Source: JAOAFZ01 sp964412815
GTDB taxonomy: Bacteria > Patescibacteriota > Microgenomatia > UBA1406 > GWC2-37-13
Length of the DNA: 64,000 nt
Assembly (NCBI GenBank): GCA_964412815.1
Contig: CAYPQF010000021.1
Coordinates: 62,001-126,000, forward strand
Direction of reading: 5' to 3'
Part shown: one piece after another, positions 8,182-17,534 of the stretch
Numbering within the stretch: the first letter of the stretch is position 1
Layout: every line of letters begins with the position of its first letter
Program-made: the position numbers and the translations under genes
The notes under the pieces: model-generated
What the model saw: the letters and a program-made list of their open reading frames with translations, nothing else
Database searches by the model: none
Told to the model about the DNA's origin: nothing

Positions 8182-10057
8182 TTGATTGTGACCCCGCGGA
8201 GCTGACCGTTGGGGCAGATAAATTGGTAACGGTTCCAGCTGGTGTAGAGGAGACCGAGATATTTGTAGATGTCCCAGATGACACAAATGTTGCTGACTTA
8301 GATGTATTTGCCGAACAGGAGTTGGTAAGACCTGACATATTGGTAGTAATATAGCCTACACCACTCCATCCCGTAGATTGGACAGAGACTGCCAGTGTGT
8401 TCCCGACACGAGCGACGCCATAGCCATACACATCTTGATTTGTTGCCGTAAAATAACGTGACCACTGATAGGTGCCCGCGGAATTAAACCGTGCCATGAC
8501 AGCTACTGTATATCCACCATCTCCCCAGGTCCAGCCGCCGGCAACCAGCCCTCCTGTTCCGTCAGCCACCACACCATAGGGAGTAATGTCCCCTAGCTCT
8601 CCAGTGCGAGACCACAGCAGATTTCCACTAAAATCATATTTCGCAACGATCAGTTTTTGCCAGATGGACGGATTATCAGTGTAATATCCGGAGACGTAAA
8701 TACCATTGGCATCTTCATCGACGCCGAAGAGATAGATAGTCGAGTTGGTCCTACTGAGTGAACGCGACCATTGCAGGTTTCCTGAATTATCATATCTGAC
8801 AATCAGTCCGTTTGTACCAGCTCTTCCGACAGAAGTAACTCCCGTAGAACCGGCACTTACACCAAATAGGTTATCTCCACCTGTGGCATTAACCAGTCGC
8901 GCCCACCCCAGAGAGCCGTCGGAGTTAAACTTCGCAATATAGCCATTGGAACTGGAAAAACCTGCACTATTTCCAAATCCCGCAACAACACACCCTCCAT
9001 CCGAGGTCCCGTCAACTCCGCGTGCACCATCAGGGTTGGTTGCCTGCGAACGGATACGTCGTGACCACAAGTGATTGCCGCTTGTGTCAACCTTCATTGC
9101 GAAGAGACTACTGGACATATCACCACCAATACAGAAGCCATTGGTTGTCTGCTTGACCGAAGTCCAGAACATACTGTGCGAGTATGTTCTGGTCCATTGC
9201 AACGTTCCGTTCGCGCTAAACTTCGCCAGGTTGTTTCCTCCGCTCGCGCCGGCAATAATAAACCCGTTGTCTGCGGTTGACTCTACATTCTGCACATTGC
9301 TAAATCCACCTGTCAAAATTCTCATATACATGGCAGATGTAGGTGTCGGGGTATTAGTTGGTATCGGAGTGTTTGTGGGTATCGGCGTGTTAGTTGGGAT
9401 AGGAGTATTAGTGGGAATCGGTGTGAGTGTAGGAGTGTTAGATGGTGTCGGTGTATTGGTAGGGGTATTCGTGGGGGTGAGAGTCGGCGTTTTGGTCGGG
9501 GTTGTGGTGATACTCAGAATACTGGTTGGTGTAGGAGTTGTTGTTTTAGACGGTAATGGCAAGGTAGGAGTAGCAGACAAACGATCTTCACGGGTAATAA
9601 TGACCGGTCCTTTCGGGGTAACAATGTAGTAACCGCCTGCTCCACTTTCACCCCCGCCTCCACTTCCGGAACCTCCTGATCCGACTCCATCGCCTTCAAG
9701 TCGGGCAATCAGTTCGTAACTCAATCCATCCGCAGACACTACATACTCGTAACCGAATTGTTCTGTCAAATCACCACCAGGCACCGGTTGTCCCTGCATC
9801 GGATCTTGCGGGATTTCAGACATATATCCTTCTTCTACCAGCACATCCAGATCTTCCGGATACACACCGTTTTCAGCTTTGTATGCCTCAAGGGCAGATT
9901 GTATCTTATTAATATCTGTCTTTCTTTTTTCATCACGGGACTGTTTGAGATAGTTGGTAAAAGCGAGTGCAGGAAGGGTAATAAAGATTGCAATCAGAGC
10001 AATAGCAATAATAATCTCTACTAAAGAAAATCCGTGCGACTTCTGGACTGCGTGCAT
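8168..10057 (-). CDS. Large modular prepilin with beta-propeller head (module 1)
   Basis: The 629-residue protein begins with a prepilin signal (cleavage after SHG, then FSLVEIIIAIALIAIF) and a pseudopilin-like helix with NYLKQSRDEKRKTDINKIQ, the same arrangement as the major pseudopilin family. A Gly/Ser-rich stretch and a Thr-Pro linker (about residues 175-245) lead to about 380 residues of repeats of the form GxLxWxR with short strands, as in beta-propellers. The chain ends CN. The start at 10057 is preferred because a TACTAT -10 box lies 7 bases upstream; an ATG at 10066 is the alternative. Probably a pilus-tip adhesin (inference). Confidence 0.8.
   Translation of the reverse strand: MHAVQKSHGFSLVEIIIAIALIAIFITLPALAFTNYLKQSRDEKRKTDINKIQSALEAYKAENGVYPEDLDVLVEEGYMSEIPQDPMQGQPVPGGDLTEQFGYEYVVSADGLSYELIARLEGDGVGSGGSGSGGGGESGAGGYYIVTPKGPVIITREDRLSATPTLPLPSKTTTPTPTSILSITTTPTKTPTLTPTNTPTNTPTPSNTPTLTPIPTNTPIPTNTPIPTNTPIPTNTPTPTSAMYMRILTGGFSNVQNVESTADNGFIIAGASGGNNLAKFSANGTLQWTRTYSHSMFWTSVKQTTNGFCIGGDMSSSLFAMKVDTSGNHLWSRRIRSQATNPDGARGVDGTSDGGCVVAGFGNSAGFSSSNGYIAKFNSDGSLGWARLVNATGGDNLFGVSAGSTGVTSVGRAGTNGLIVRYDNSGNLQWSRSLSRTNSTIYLFGVDEDANGIYVSGYYTDNPSIWQKLIVAKYDFSGNLLWSRTGELGDITPYGVVADGTGGLVAGGWTWGDGGYTVAVMARFNSAGTYQWSRYFTATNQDVYGYGVARVGNTLAVSVQSTGWSGVGYITTNMSGLTNSCSANTSKSATFVSSGTSTNISVSSTPAGTVTNLSAPTVSSAGSQSNVCN
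9343..9540 (-). repeat. Tandem repeat encoding a Thr-Pro linker
   Basis: A run of degenerate units of about 24 bases encodes repeated PTNTP-like peptides between the pilin helix and the propeller. The same peptide style recurs in the two neighbouring large pilins and in the giant surface protein at 26.5-33.0 kb. Such linkers are expected to be extended and possibly O-glycosylated, and the DNA repeat can change length by slippage. Confidence 0.8.
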
Positions 10058-10105
10058 AGTAATCATAGTACTCTACCGGAACAATATACGTCAAGAGAAG
10101 TATTA

Positions 10106-10639
10106 CTATTGTGTAAGTTCCAGCGGAACCTGTAACACAGGTGGGGCATTTTCAGGATTCTCTGCAGTATTTGAGATAAGCAAAACAAATTGAGGGTTGA
10201 CTAACTGTTCTTCTGGCATAACAGAAACGGATACCTGCCCGTTTGCAGAGACAGATCCCAACTGATCTATCTTCCCGTCGGTTATATTCTTTCGAAAGAT
10301 ATAGAGGTTTCGTTTTAATCTATTAATAACTGTTACGTCTGTGCTCTGGAGATTCAGATGCGGTGGTTCGGCACCGTTCGTTGTAATAGTTAATGTATCA
10401 AGTGGAACCGGAGTAGGAGACCGGATCCCCTCAACGGCAGCGTTCGGGTTTTTTTCAGCAAACTGTTGTAACTGCTCCTGTTCTGTTTGAGATAATGCAA
10501 CTTTACCCTGATTATCTGATATAGCAGTATTTTGTAGTGATAGAAGCTTTTGACGCCTAAACACTAAAAATGATACAAGCACTATTAAAATACAAGCCAG
10601 GAGAACGGAAAACCCAATTAGTATGCGATGTATATTCAT
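10106..10639 (-). CDS. Small membrane protein of pilin module 2
   Basis: The 177-residue product has one N-terminal membrane helix (about residues 6-28), a Gln-rich stalk and a beta-rich outer domain. No named family is recognised. It follows the broken RCC1 pilin gene by 33 bases and occupies the same position as the small proteins of modules 1 and 3. Unlike the pilin before it, its frame is intact, so it may still be expressed. Confidence 0.65.
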   Translation of the reverse strand: MNIHRILIGFSVLLACILIVLVSFLVFRRQKLLSLQNTAISDNQGKVALSQTEQEQLQQFAEKNPNAAVEGIRSPTPVPLDTLTITTNGAEPPHLNLQSTDVTVINRLKRNLYIFRKNITDGKIDQLGSVSANGQVSVSVMPEEQLVNPQFVLLISNTAENPENAPPVLQVPLELTQ

Positions 10640-10672
10640 AGGCTGTGATTTGTGTATATCTGTATAGCAATA

Positions 10673-12405
10673 TTATAATCCAGTGACAGTGACCGGTGAC
10701 AATCTATTGGTTGTTGTGCCATCACCCAGCTGGCCATACCCGTTGTATCCCCAGCACCGGGCCGTTCCATCTCTCATATGCGCGCAGGTATGGACATCTC
10801 CCAGAGTGATGCGGGCGACATTCGTTAAGCCTGATACGGTAACCGGCGTATTGCGGTTTACGGTACTCCCGTCTCCCAGCTGCCCCCAGCTATTGCTTCC
10901 CCAGCAGCGAACCGTCGAGTCTGAAAGGACCGCACAAGCATGATTGCTGCCTACCCCAATCTGTACTGCGGTTGAGATACCACTGACCGTTACCGGAGTG
11001 TTACTATTGGTGTTAGTACCGTTTCCCAGCTGTCCATATTCATTCCTTCCCCAGCACCGCACTGTTCCGTTTGAAATGAGTGCACAGCCTGAAACTGGAT
11101 CATGTGTACTGATCTGCGTAACATTCGCGAGACCAGATGCAACAGTCTGGATATAGAGATCAGATACGATTGACCCGCCCGTAGCAGTCGTAACACCCCA
11201 GCAGCGAATTTGTCCGGTATTAAGCAAAGCACAGTGTTTACTTACCTGCGACACACCGCTTAATACGCCAGATGCACTGGTAACAGAAATTGCCGAGTTC
11301 CGGTGAGTGTATGAAGCATCACCAGTACCACCATAATACGCAGAGCCCCAGCATCTCACAATGCCGGTCGTCATCCGGAAACAGCTGGCATAGGTCTGTA
11401 ATGCCAGGTTTGAGGTAACGGGAGACTGGGGAATCGGGGTCGGAGTATTTGTCGGAATAATACAGACTCCCGATACACAACTGGCTGTAGATCCGATATG
11501 CGTACAATCTGAAGCACTCAAACACCCCTGACAGGTGTAACTGGAGCACCGGGAGGCCGATGCACTGGTACAGTGTGAGTTTGAAAGACATTGACGACAG
11601 GTACTGGTTGAGGACTCACATTGTGGTAAAGGCGACGAACAGCTCTGACTGGTTATGGTACACGCTTGAGCCGGTGCAGCAGCAGGAGCACACGAACCCC
11701 CACTGGAATGGGTCGTATAGGTGCATCCGGAACGGGTACTTGCATAGGAATTAGGTGCACATTTACCGGATACCGGTTGGCATGTACCCGTACAGGAGAT
11801 AGTTGCATTACAAGGAATCGGGGTCGGGGTTGGAGTAGTAGTGATACTGATAATTGGAGAAGGCGAGGGCGTTGGTGTTCGCGTTGGTAACGACCGGGTA
11901 GGGGTAAGGGTTTGCTGTGGGTTGATGGCAATAATCGTAGGTCCGCGAGGATTCACCACATAGATATTCCGGGAACCACCACCGCCTCCTCCGCTCCCCC
12001 ACCGCCACCACCTCCACTATCATCTACGGTATTCCCTCCCTCAAGACTTGCAATCAATTCATAACTCAAACCGTCCGGCGATAACCGGTATTCATACCCG
12101 TAAGTTTCGAGGCCGTTTGTACCGGGAATAATTTGGCCTTGCAACGGGTCAACCGGGATTTCTGACATATAACCTTCCTGGACCAGAGTATCCAGATTGA
12201 CCGGGTACACGCCGTTCTCTGCTTTATATGTTTCCAGCGCAGCTTGAATATTATTAATATCTGTTTTTCTTTATTCGTCCCGGGACTGTTTCAGATAGTT
12301 GGTAAAAGCAAGTGCAGGAAGCGTAATAAAGATCGCAATAATTGCAATAGCAATGATAATTTCAGTTAAAGAAAATCCTGCTCGGTGTCGACTTGAAAGA
12401 GTCAT
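10673..12405 (-). pseudogene. Large prepilin with RCC1-like head, broken (module 2)
   Basis: Reading from the ATG at 12405 gives a prepilin signal (RAG before FSLTEIIIAIAIIAIF) and the same helix as its two paralogues, but codon 45 (12273-12271) is TAA where both paralogues have AAA. Downstream, the frame is lost by what looks like one missing base in a G run near 12000 within a poly-Gly segment. The rest is open and encodes VNPRGPT, a Thr-Pro linker, a Cys-rich segment and at least five RCC1-type repeats with RCWG and YGQLGDGT motifs. Two lesions argue for a pseudogene or silent cassette; a sequencing error could explain the indel but less easily the stop. Confidence 0.75.
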
Positions 12406-12457
12406 ATAATAGAATTTATTCTATATTGTTCCGACACAGTAAGTCAACAGAACAGTA

Positions 12458-12907
12458 TTAAAGAGATTGAACCTGTACCTGATGACCGTCTGGAGAGTTG
12501 AGGAAAAAAATAAAGATCCCTCTTCCGGGAAGAAGAACTGTTTTTTCCTCATTGGGATTGAGTGTGAAGCTTTCTATTTCTTCCCGACTACTGAGAATGG
12601 TATGCGTAGTACTATCCAGATTCCTGAAACGGGCTTCCAGAGTTGCGTTTTTCATTTCTACTGTAGGCAGTCCAAACTGTCCTTGTGTGATCGGAATTGT
12701 ATTTACCTCTACCGGAAAATCGGGTACCTGGTCGCGCCATTCGTTTTTTTCAGGTTGAGTATAGACTACAGGTTCTGTTGATAGTACAGCCTGTGTTAGA
12801 CCTGTCTGCCTCCGAATCACTAACAGACTAATTAATCCAATAAGTATTGCCGCACATATCACGATGGTGATTACTAAAATTCGCTGTGCTGGTGAAAAAC
12901 GCGCCAT
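12458..12907 (-). CDS. Small membrane protein of pilin module 3
   Basis: The 149-residue product has an N-terminal membrane helix (about residues 9-31) and a compact beta domain. The start at 12907 is chosen because its ATG overlaps the stop of the upstream large pilin as TAATG, a classic coupling arrangement; an ATG at 12916 is the alternative. The outer domain, with the FTLNPNEEKTVLLPGRG region, could adopt a cupredoxin-like fold (inference). Function unknown; context ties it to the large pilin. Confidence 0.68.
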   Translation of the reverse strand: MARFSPAQRILVITIVICAAILIGLISLLVIRRQTGLTQAVLSTEPVVYTQPEKNEWRDQVPDFPVEVNTIPITQGQFGLPTVEMKNATLEARFRNLDSTTHTILSSREEIESFTLNPNEEKTVLLPGRGIFIFFLNSPDGHQVQVQSL

Positions 12908-15030
12908 TAGTTGCATGAGTTTGTCCAGGATAATGTATAAGCGATATTTACATAGCTAAATGATGCTGTTGAAGTTCCAGGTGTACGACTTACCAGAGAT
13001 GAAGCAGTGCTCGTGATAGTCTTTGTATTACTATTAATTGTTTCAGCAGCGTTCAAAGAACACGTACCCGGAATCGATCCTGCACTCGTATAGCTTGCCA
13101 GATAGTATTGCGAACTATACTGATAGTTTTCCTCTTTCATATAGGTTGATACAAACGTAGATCCGCCATTAATTGATTCTGCACCTTTTGGGGAGTTATT
13201 GTAAGTATACAGATAGCTACAATAGGGATCGTCCAAACAGCCACTTCCGCCGGTGGGTCCAAACCGCCTGCCCCAGAGTACAGTTCCTGAAGAATTAGTC
13301 CGGATACCAATTGCACCAAACTGACTGCCAAGAGCAAATGTGATATCTCCGTTGTCACTGAGCGCTGGTTCTGTAGGGGGATCATACTGGTCGAAGGTTG
13401 AAGCAGGTTTATACCAGCGTGCCCATGCAACAGATCCATCGCTATTAAGTCTCGCAAGGTACTGTCCGTCAGTTTGAGCACTTGATGCGGTGATGGTATA
13501 CGTACCGTCTGCCATCTGCACAATACCGTAAGGAACAGATGATAGCGTACGAGTCCATTGGATGACGCCCGAGCTGTCAAACTTAGTAATAATGCCAGTG
13601 TTATTATTGTATCCAGTAGCGATTAATCCACCATCTGCTGTCTCTGCCACCCCGGTGTACCCTTCTGAATCAGACTCCGTTGCAGTACCGTATTGGCGTT
13701 TCCAGATTTGCGTACCTGACGAGTTTATTTTCATAATCATTGCATCGTTGCGTACGCAACATGATGCACCCGGATAAGAAAGGTATCCTACCACGACAAA
13801 ATTGCCGTCCGATGTCTGAATAATCTCATTCGCAGAAGATCCATAGCTGTTCAGATATCCCGTCGCCCATTGCATTGTACCGGAACTGTTAAATTTTACA
13901 ACAACGGCATTTCTATCCAATCCACTGGAGCTGATGTTAGCATAACCAACAGTGTAGATGGACCCATCAGTTGCCTGGATTGAAGAATTTAATGTAACAC
14001 TACTCAGATATGAATTGTACTGCAGTCTGAAAATACGCGCCCACGTTTGTGATCCGGCAGAGTTAAGCATTGACAACACTGCTTTGGTGTCACAGCAAGA
14101 GTCTTCAACCCCTGCAATCAACATACCGTTTGCAAGTGTTTTACTTACATCGTTTACCATCTGGACCTGATCCATAGTATTTCCGAGTCGTACCAATGCA
14201 CGAGGAGTGGGGGTGGCAGTTGGCGTCGGTGTAGGACTTAAACAGTTGGTTCCGGAACACGTCCAGCCCGGAGTACAACTGGAACTTGCGGTACATGCTT
14301 GATTGGGAGCAGGAGCAGGGCTACATGAGCCGCCACCGCTCCGTGTTGTATAGGTACAGCCACTCTGTGTACTGGCATAACTGCCGCAGCGATTGGGAAG
14401 TGTCTGACAGGTTCCTGTACATGATATAGTCTGATCACAGGGTGGAGGCGTCGGTGTAGGAGTCGTGGTGATACTAATAATGGTGGTCGGAGTCGGTGTG
14501 GTTGTTCTGGTTGGCAGCGGGGCGGTAGGTGTTGCGGAAAGTAAATCAGTATGTGAGATTGTTTTCGGACCTTTTGGAGTGACAATATAAATATCTCCCG
14601 CATCATTGGCACCGCCTTCGGGTGTTTCTCCGCCTCCACTGCCTCCGGGACCTCCTACATTTTTACCCTCCAGTCGGGAAGACAGCTCATATGATAACCC
14701 GTCAGGAGAAAGATTGTACTCGTAGCCAAACTGTTCTGTTCCATTTGTCCCTGGCACATCCTGTCCCTGCATCGGATCTTGCGGGATTTCAGACATATAT
14801 CCTTCTTCTACCAGCACATCCAGATCCTCTGGATACACACCGTTTTCAGCCTTATATGCTTCAAGGGCAGATTGTATTTTGTTCACATCGGATTTGCGTT
14901 TTTCATCACGGGACTGTTTCAGGTAGTTGGTAAATGCGAGGGAGGGAAGTGTTACGAAAATAGCCACCAGGCTAATCGCAATAACAATTTCGATTAACGA
15001 GAATCCTGTTCTTTTTGTAAGATTACACAT
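12907..15030 (-). CDS. Large modular prepilin with beta-propeller head (module 3)
   Basis: The 707-residue protein starts MCNLTKRTG, with prepilin cleavage before FSLIEIVIAISLVAIF. The pilin helix and the following EAYKAENGVYPEDLDVLVEEGY region are nearly identical to module 1. Then come a Gly-rich segment, a Thr-Pro linker (about 165-195), a Cys-rich segment (about 195-270) shared with the RCC1 paralogue, and some 400 residues of propeller-type repeats such as GTMQWATGY, GTQIWKRQY and GVIQWTRTL. The C-terminus ends CN, as in module 1. A TACAAT box lies 10 bases before the start. It is the first gene of the long prepilin operon. Confidence 0.8.
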   Translation of the reverse strand: MCNLTKRTGFSLIEIVIAISLVAIFVTLPSLAFTNYLKQSRDEKRKSDVNKIQSALEAYKAENGVYPEDLDVLVEEGYMSEIPQDPMQGQDVPGTNGTEQFGYEYNLSPDGLSYELSSRLEGKNVGGPGGSGGGETPEGGANDAGDIYIVTPKGPKTISHTDLLSATPTAPLPTRTTTPTPTTIISITTTPTPTPPPCDQTISCTGTCQTLPNRCGSYASTQSGCTYTTRSGGGSCSPAPAPNQACTASSSCTPGWTCSGTNCLSPTPTPTATPTPRALVRLGNTMDQVQMVNDVSKTLANGMLIAGVEDSCCDTKAVLSMLNSAGSQTWARIFRLQYNSYLSSVTLNSSIQATDGSIYTVGYANISSSGLDRNAVVVKFNSSGTMQWATGYLNSYGSSANEIIQTSDGNFVVVGYLSYPGASCCVRNDAMIMKINSSGTQIWKRQYGTATESDSEGYTGVAETADGGLIATGYNNNTGIITKFDSSGVIQWTRTLSSVPYGIVQMADGTYTITASSAQTDGQYLARLNSDGSVAWARWYKPASTFDQYDPPTEPALSDNGDITFALGSQFGAIGIRTNSSGTVLWGRRFGPTGGSGCLDDPYCSYLYTYNNSPKGAESINGGSTFVSTYMKEENYQYSSQYYLASYTSAGSIPGTCSLNAAETINSNTKTITSTASSLVSRTPGTSTASFSYVNIAYTLSWTNSCN

Positions 15031-15108
15031 TACAAAATTTATTGTAAAAGGAAGTCTACTGAGATGTCAATGAATAATACAGTATACCGTTCAGTTTATG
15101 ATAATCTC

Positions 15109-15780
15109 TCATGAACGCTTATACTGGTCCATGATCGCAAGAAGAAGGGAGTCAAGCGCCAGCTGGTGATTCAGATTATTGCTGTTAAAGAGCTGTTTGG
15201 TTTTGAAGGCTGTCTTCAGCACTGCCGGGGCATGAAGATCGTTTTCTTTCAGTCGCTCGTAAAAGAAAACCATGATCTCGTCAAAAATGCGATTGGTATC
15301 TTCGTTTGAGATCGACAGGAATGGAGTTGCAGTTACCAGTGGAGTTCTTTGTACTACTGCTTTTTGTAACTCTGCCCGGACCTCTTCGGAAACGTTTATT
15401 TGCTGTTGTGAAAGCCGAACCATACGAGTGCGAGAACGAATTGTTGGGAGAACTGAGTCACTTTTTTCAACACTTAACACCATCAGCACCTGTTCGGGCT
15501 TTTCTTCCAGCGTCTTGAGCAGAGCGTTCTGCGCTTCGACTGTTGCATAATCAAATAGATGTAATATAAACATACGCGGATCGGGGTTATGATGAATGAG
15601 ATGTGTCTTAATCTCCCGTACGGTATCAATTGAAAACTCTTTTTTTTCCGGTTGATACTGGTGCACATTGTAGGGAGCGATCGCATGTTCTTCTATCAGT
15701 GATGCGATAAAAGCCTCTTTTTGAGCAGCATTGTTTGAAACCAGCAGGATAGGAAGCATAGGTTGGATGATATCTTGCAT
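15109..15780 (-). CDS. DNA polymerase III delta-prime-like subunit
   Basis: The 223-residue protein resembles the clamp-loader delta-prime subunit: the segment QNALLKTLEEKPEQVLMVLSV followed by LPTIRSR is the hallmark sensor region. The N-terminal P-loop region is reduced (PILLVSNNAAQKEAF) and lacks a GKT, as is common in delta-prime. It is shorter than the usual 300 or more residues, mainly at the C-terminus. The start at 15780 gives the conserved N-terminus and lies 20 bases after a TACAAT box on the minus strand. It is divergent from pilB with 30 bases between starts. Confidence 0.72.
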   Translation of the reverse strand: MQDIIQPMLPILLVSNNAAQKEAFIASLIEEHAIAPYNVHQYQPEKKEFSIDTVREIKTHLIHHNPDPRMFILHLFDYATVEAQNALLKTLEEKPEQVLMVLSVEKSDSVLPTIRSRTRMVRLSQQQINVSEEVRAELQKAVVQRTPLVTATPFLSISNEDTNRIFDEIMVFFYERLKENDLHAPAVLKTAFKTKQLFNSNNLNHQLALDSLLLAIMDQYKRS

Positions 15781-15797
15781 TTTATCAGAAACACTTC

Positions 15798-15806
15798 TAT
15801 ATTGTA
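15798..15806. promoter_or_regulatory. Overlapping divergent -10 boxes, pilB and holB-like gene
   Basis: On the plus strand TATATT (15798-15803) lies 7 bases before the pilB ATG at 15811. On the minus strand TACAAT (15806-15801) lies 20 bases before the ATG at 15780. The two boxes overlap in a 30-base intergenic gap, so the two promoters may compete. Confidence 0.5.
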
Positions 15807-15810
15807 CATA

Positions 15811-17520
15811 ATGGCATTGTCTCCAAAACAGTTTCTTTCCCAGCTCGTTTCGCAGAAGGTGATTGACCAAGCTACTGCGGATAAATACGAATTTGAAATC
15901 CTGCAAAAGGGGGTTACTGTTGACGACTATCTCATCTCAACTGCTGGACTCCAGAAAGATGTTGTACTAAAAATCAAAGCTGCTTCGCTCAATGTCCAAT
16001 ACGTAGATATCTCAGCCGCTGCTATTGATCCCCAGGCTATTGCGCTGATTCCGGAAACACTCGCCCGGCGTTACACCATCATGCCGTATCAGTATGATTC
16101 CACAGCCGAATCACTCTATGTTGCCACCACCGATCCGCTGAATTTTAGTCTGATTGAGTTTCTCGAGTCCAAGTCCCGGAAACGGGTCATCTTTGCACTT
16201 GCAGTAAAGGAGGATATCGTTAAATCAATTAACAACTCATACAGCCAGAACCTTTCTCCAGAAGTCCGTGACGCTCTTAAAGAAGTAGCACCCACGCAAC
16301 CGGCACCACAACAGGAACAGCTCCAGAGTGAATCAAATGCGCCTATGGCCAAGATCGTTAATACCATTCTGGAGTTTGCGATTAAAAGCCGGGCCTCAGA
16401 TATCCATATCGAACCGGAGGAGGGGAAAACCCGTGTCCGGTATCGTATCGATGGTATTTTGCAGGAAAAACTTACATTACCGCGAACAATCCACGAATCA
16501 CTGGTTTCTCGTCTCAAGATTTTGACCGATATGAAAATTGACGAACGACGTGTGCCACAGGACGGTCGTTTTAACTACCACAATGCCGAAGAAGAGATTG
16601 ATATTCGCGCTTCAACCCTTCCCACGGTACACGGAGAGAAAGTAGTAATGCGTTTGCTGAAAAAAACCGGCGGTATTCCAACTTTGGAAAAACTGGGTTT
16701 CCGGCCTGATACCTTAAAACTCGTCTACGAAGCTATCACCCATCCAAACGGCATTGTTCTGGTAACGGGACCAACCGGATCAGGTAAGACGACCACACTG
16801 TATTCCGTGCTGAGTCAGCTGAATAAACCAACTACAAACATCGTAACCCTGGAAGACCCGGTCGAATATCAGATTCCCGGCATTAATCAGGTGCAGGTAA
16901 ATCAGCAGGCTGGATTAACCTTTTCTACCGGATTACGTGCCTTTCTCCGTCAGGACCCGAACATTATCCTGGTTGGAGAAATCCGTGATAAAGAGACAAC
17001 CGCGCTGGCTGTACAGGCAGCACTTACCGGGCATTTGGTCTTTTCAACACTGCATACAAACGACTCTGCATCGACAGTGCCGCGTTTGATTGACTTAGGA
17101 GGAGAACCATTCCTGCTGGCGACTGTTATTCAGGCAATTATTGCGCAACGTATCGTCCGTCGTGTCTGCGATTACTGCAAAGAGACCTATCCTGCGGATC
17201 AAACGCAAAGCGATCAGGTTAAAGCGGTGCTGGGAGATCTCCTTCCTCAGAAGTTTAAGAATGGAGAACCTGTTATGTTGTATCGAGGTAAAGGTTGTGA
17301 AGAGTGCGGTAAATCAGGGTACCTGGGCCGTATCGGTATCTACGAAGTTCTCAAGATGTCTCCCGCACTCAACAAATTGGTATTTAAGAGCGCATCATCG
17401 GACGAAATTTATGCGGAAGCAATTAAAGAAGGTATGGTGAATATGAAACAGGACGGGTACCTGAAAGCCCTGGATGGATTCACTACCGTAGAAGAAGTTA
17501 TCAGAGCAGCTGATCTGTAA
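15811..17520 (+). CDS. pilB: Type IV pilus extension ATPase PilB
   Basis: PilB is the cytoplasmic hexameric ATPase that powers pilus assembly. The 569-residue protein has the N-terminal GspE/PilB domain, Walker A GPTGSGKTTT near residue 320, the Asp box LEDPVEYQ, a Walker B region ILVGEIRDKET near 388, the His box HLVFSTLHTND, and a tetracysteine zinc site (CDYC near 453 and CEEC near 498). An ATG at 15763 would add 16 residues but lies upstream of the -10 box; the ATG at 15811 follows that box by 7 bases. pilT starts 14 bases after the stop. Confidence 0.93.
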   Translation: MALSPKQFLSQLVSQKVIDQATADKYEFEILQKGVTVDDYLISTAGLQKDVVLKIKAASLNVQYVDISAAAIDPQAIALIPETLARRYTIMPYQYDSTAESLYVATTDPLNFSLIEFLESKSRKRVIFALAVKEDIVKSINNSYSQNLSPEVRDALKEVAPTQPAPQQEQLQSESNAPMAKIVNTILEFAIKSRASDIHIEPEEGKTRVRYRIDGILQEKLTLPRTIHESLVSRLKILTDMKIDERRVPQDGRFNYHNAEEEIDIRASTLPTVHGEKVVMRLLKKTGGIPTLEKLGFRPDTLKLVYEAITHPNGIVLVTGPTGSGKTTTLYSVLSQLNKPTTNIVTLEDPVEYQIPGINQVQVNQQAGLTFSTGLRAFLRQDPNIILVGEIRDKETTALAVQAALTGHLVFSTLHTNDSASTVPRLIDLGGEPFLLATVIQAIIAQRIVRRVCDYCKETYPADQTQSDQVKAVLGDLLPQKFKNGEPVMLYRGKGCEECGKSGYLGRIGIYEVLKMSPALNKLVFKSASSDEIYAEAIKEGMVNMKQDGYLKALDGFTTVEEVIRAADL

Positions 17521-17534
17521 TACAGCAGAATACT

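Noticed and set aside
9075..9629. 184-residue plus-strand open frame rich in Gly and Val
   Set aside because: It is antisense to the Thr-Pro repeat of the large pilin; its GVGVLVG pattern is the complement of that repeat. No start signals.
12271..12273. Reassigned TAA codon as explanation of the in-frame stop in the RCC1 pilin
   Set aside because: TAA ends many normal genes here, and known Patescibacteria recoding concerns TGA. The frameshift downstream also favours a broken gene.
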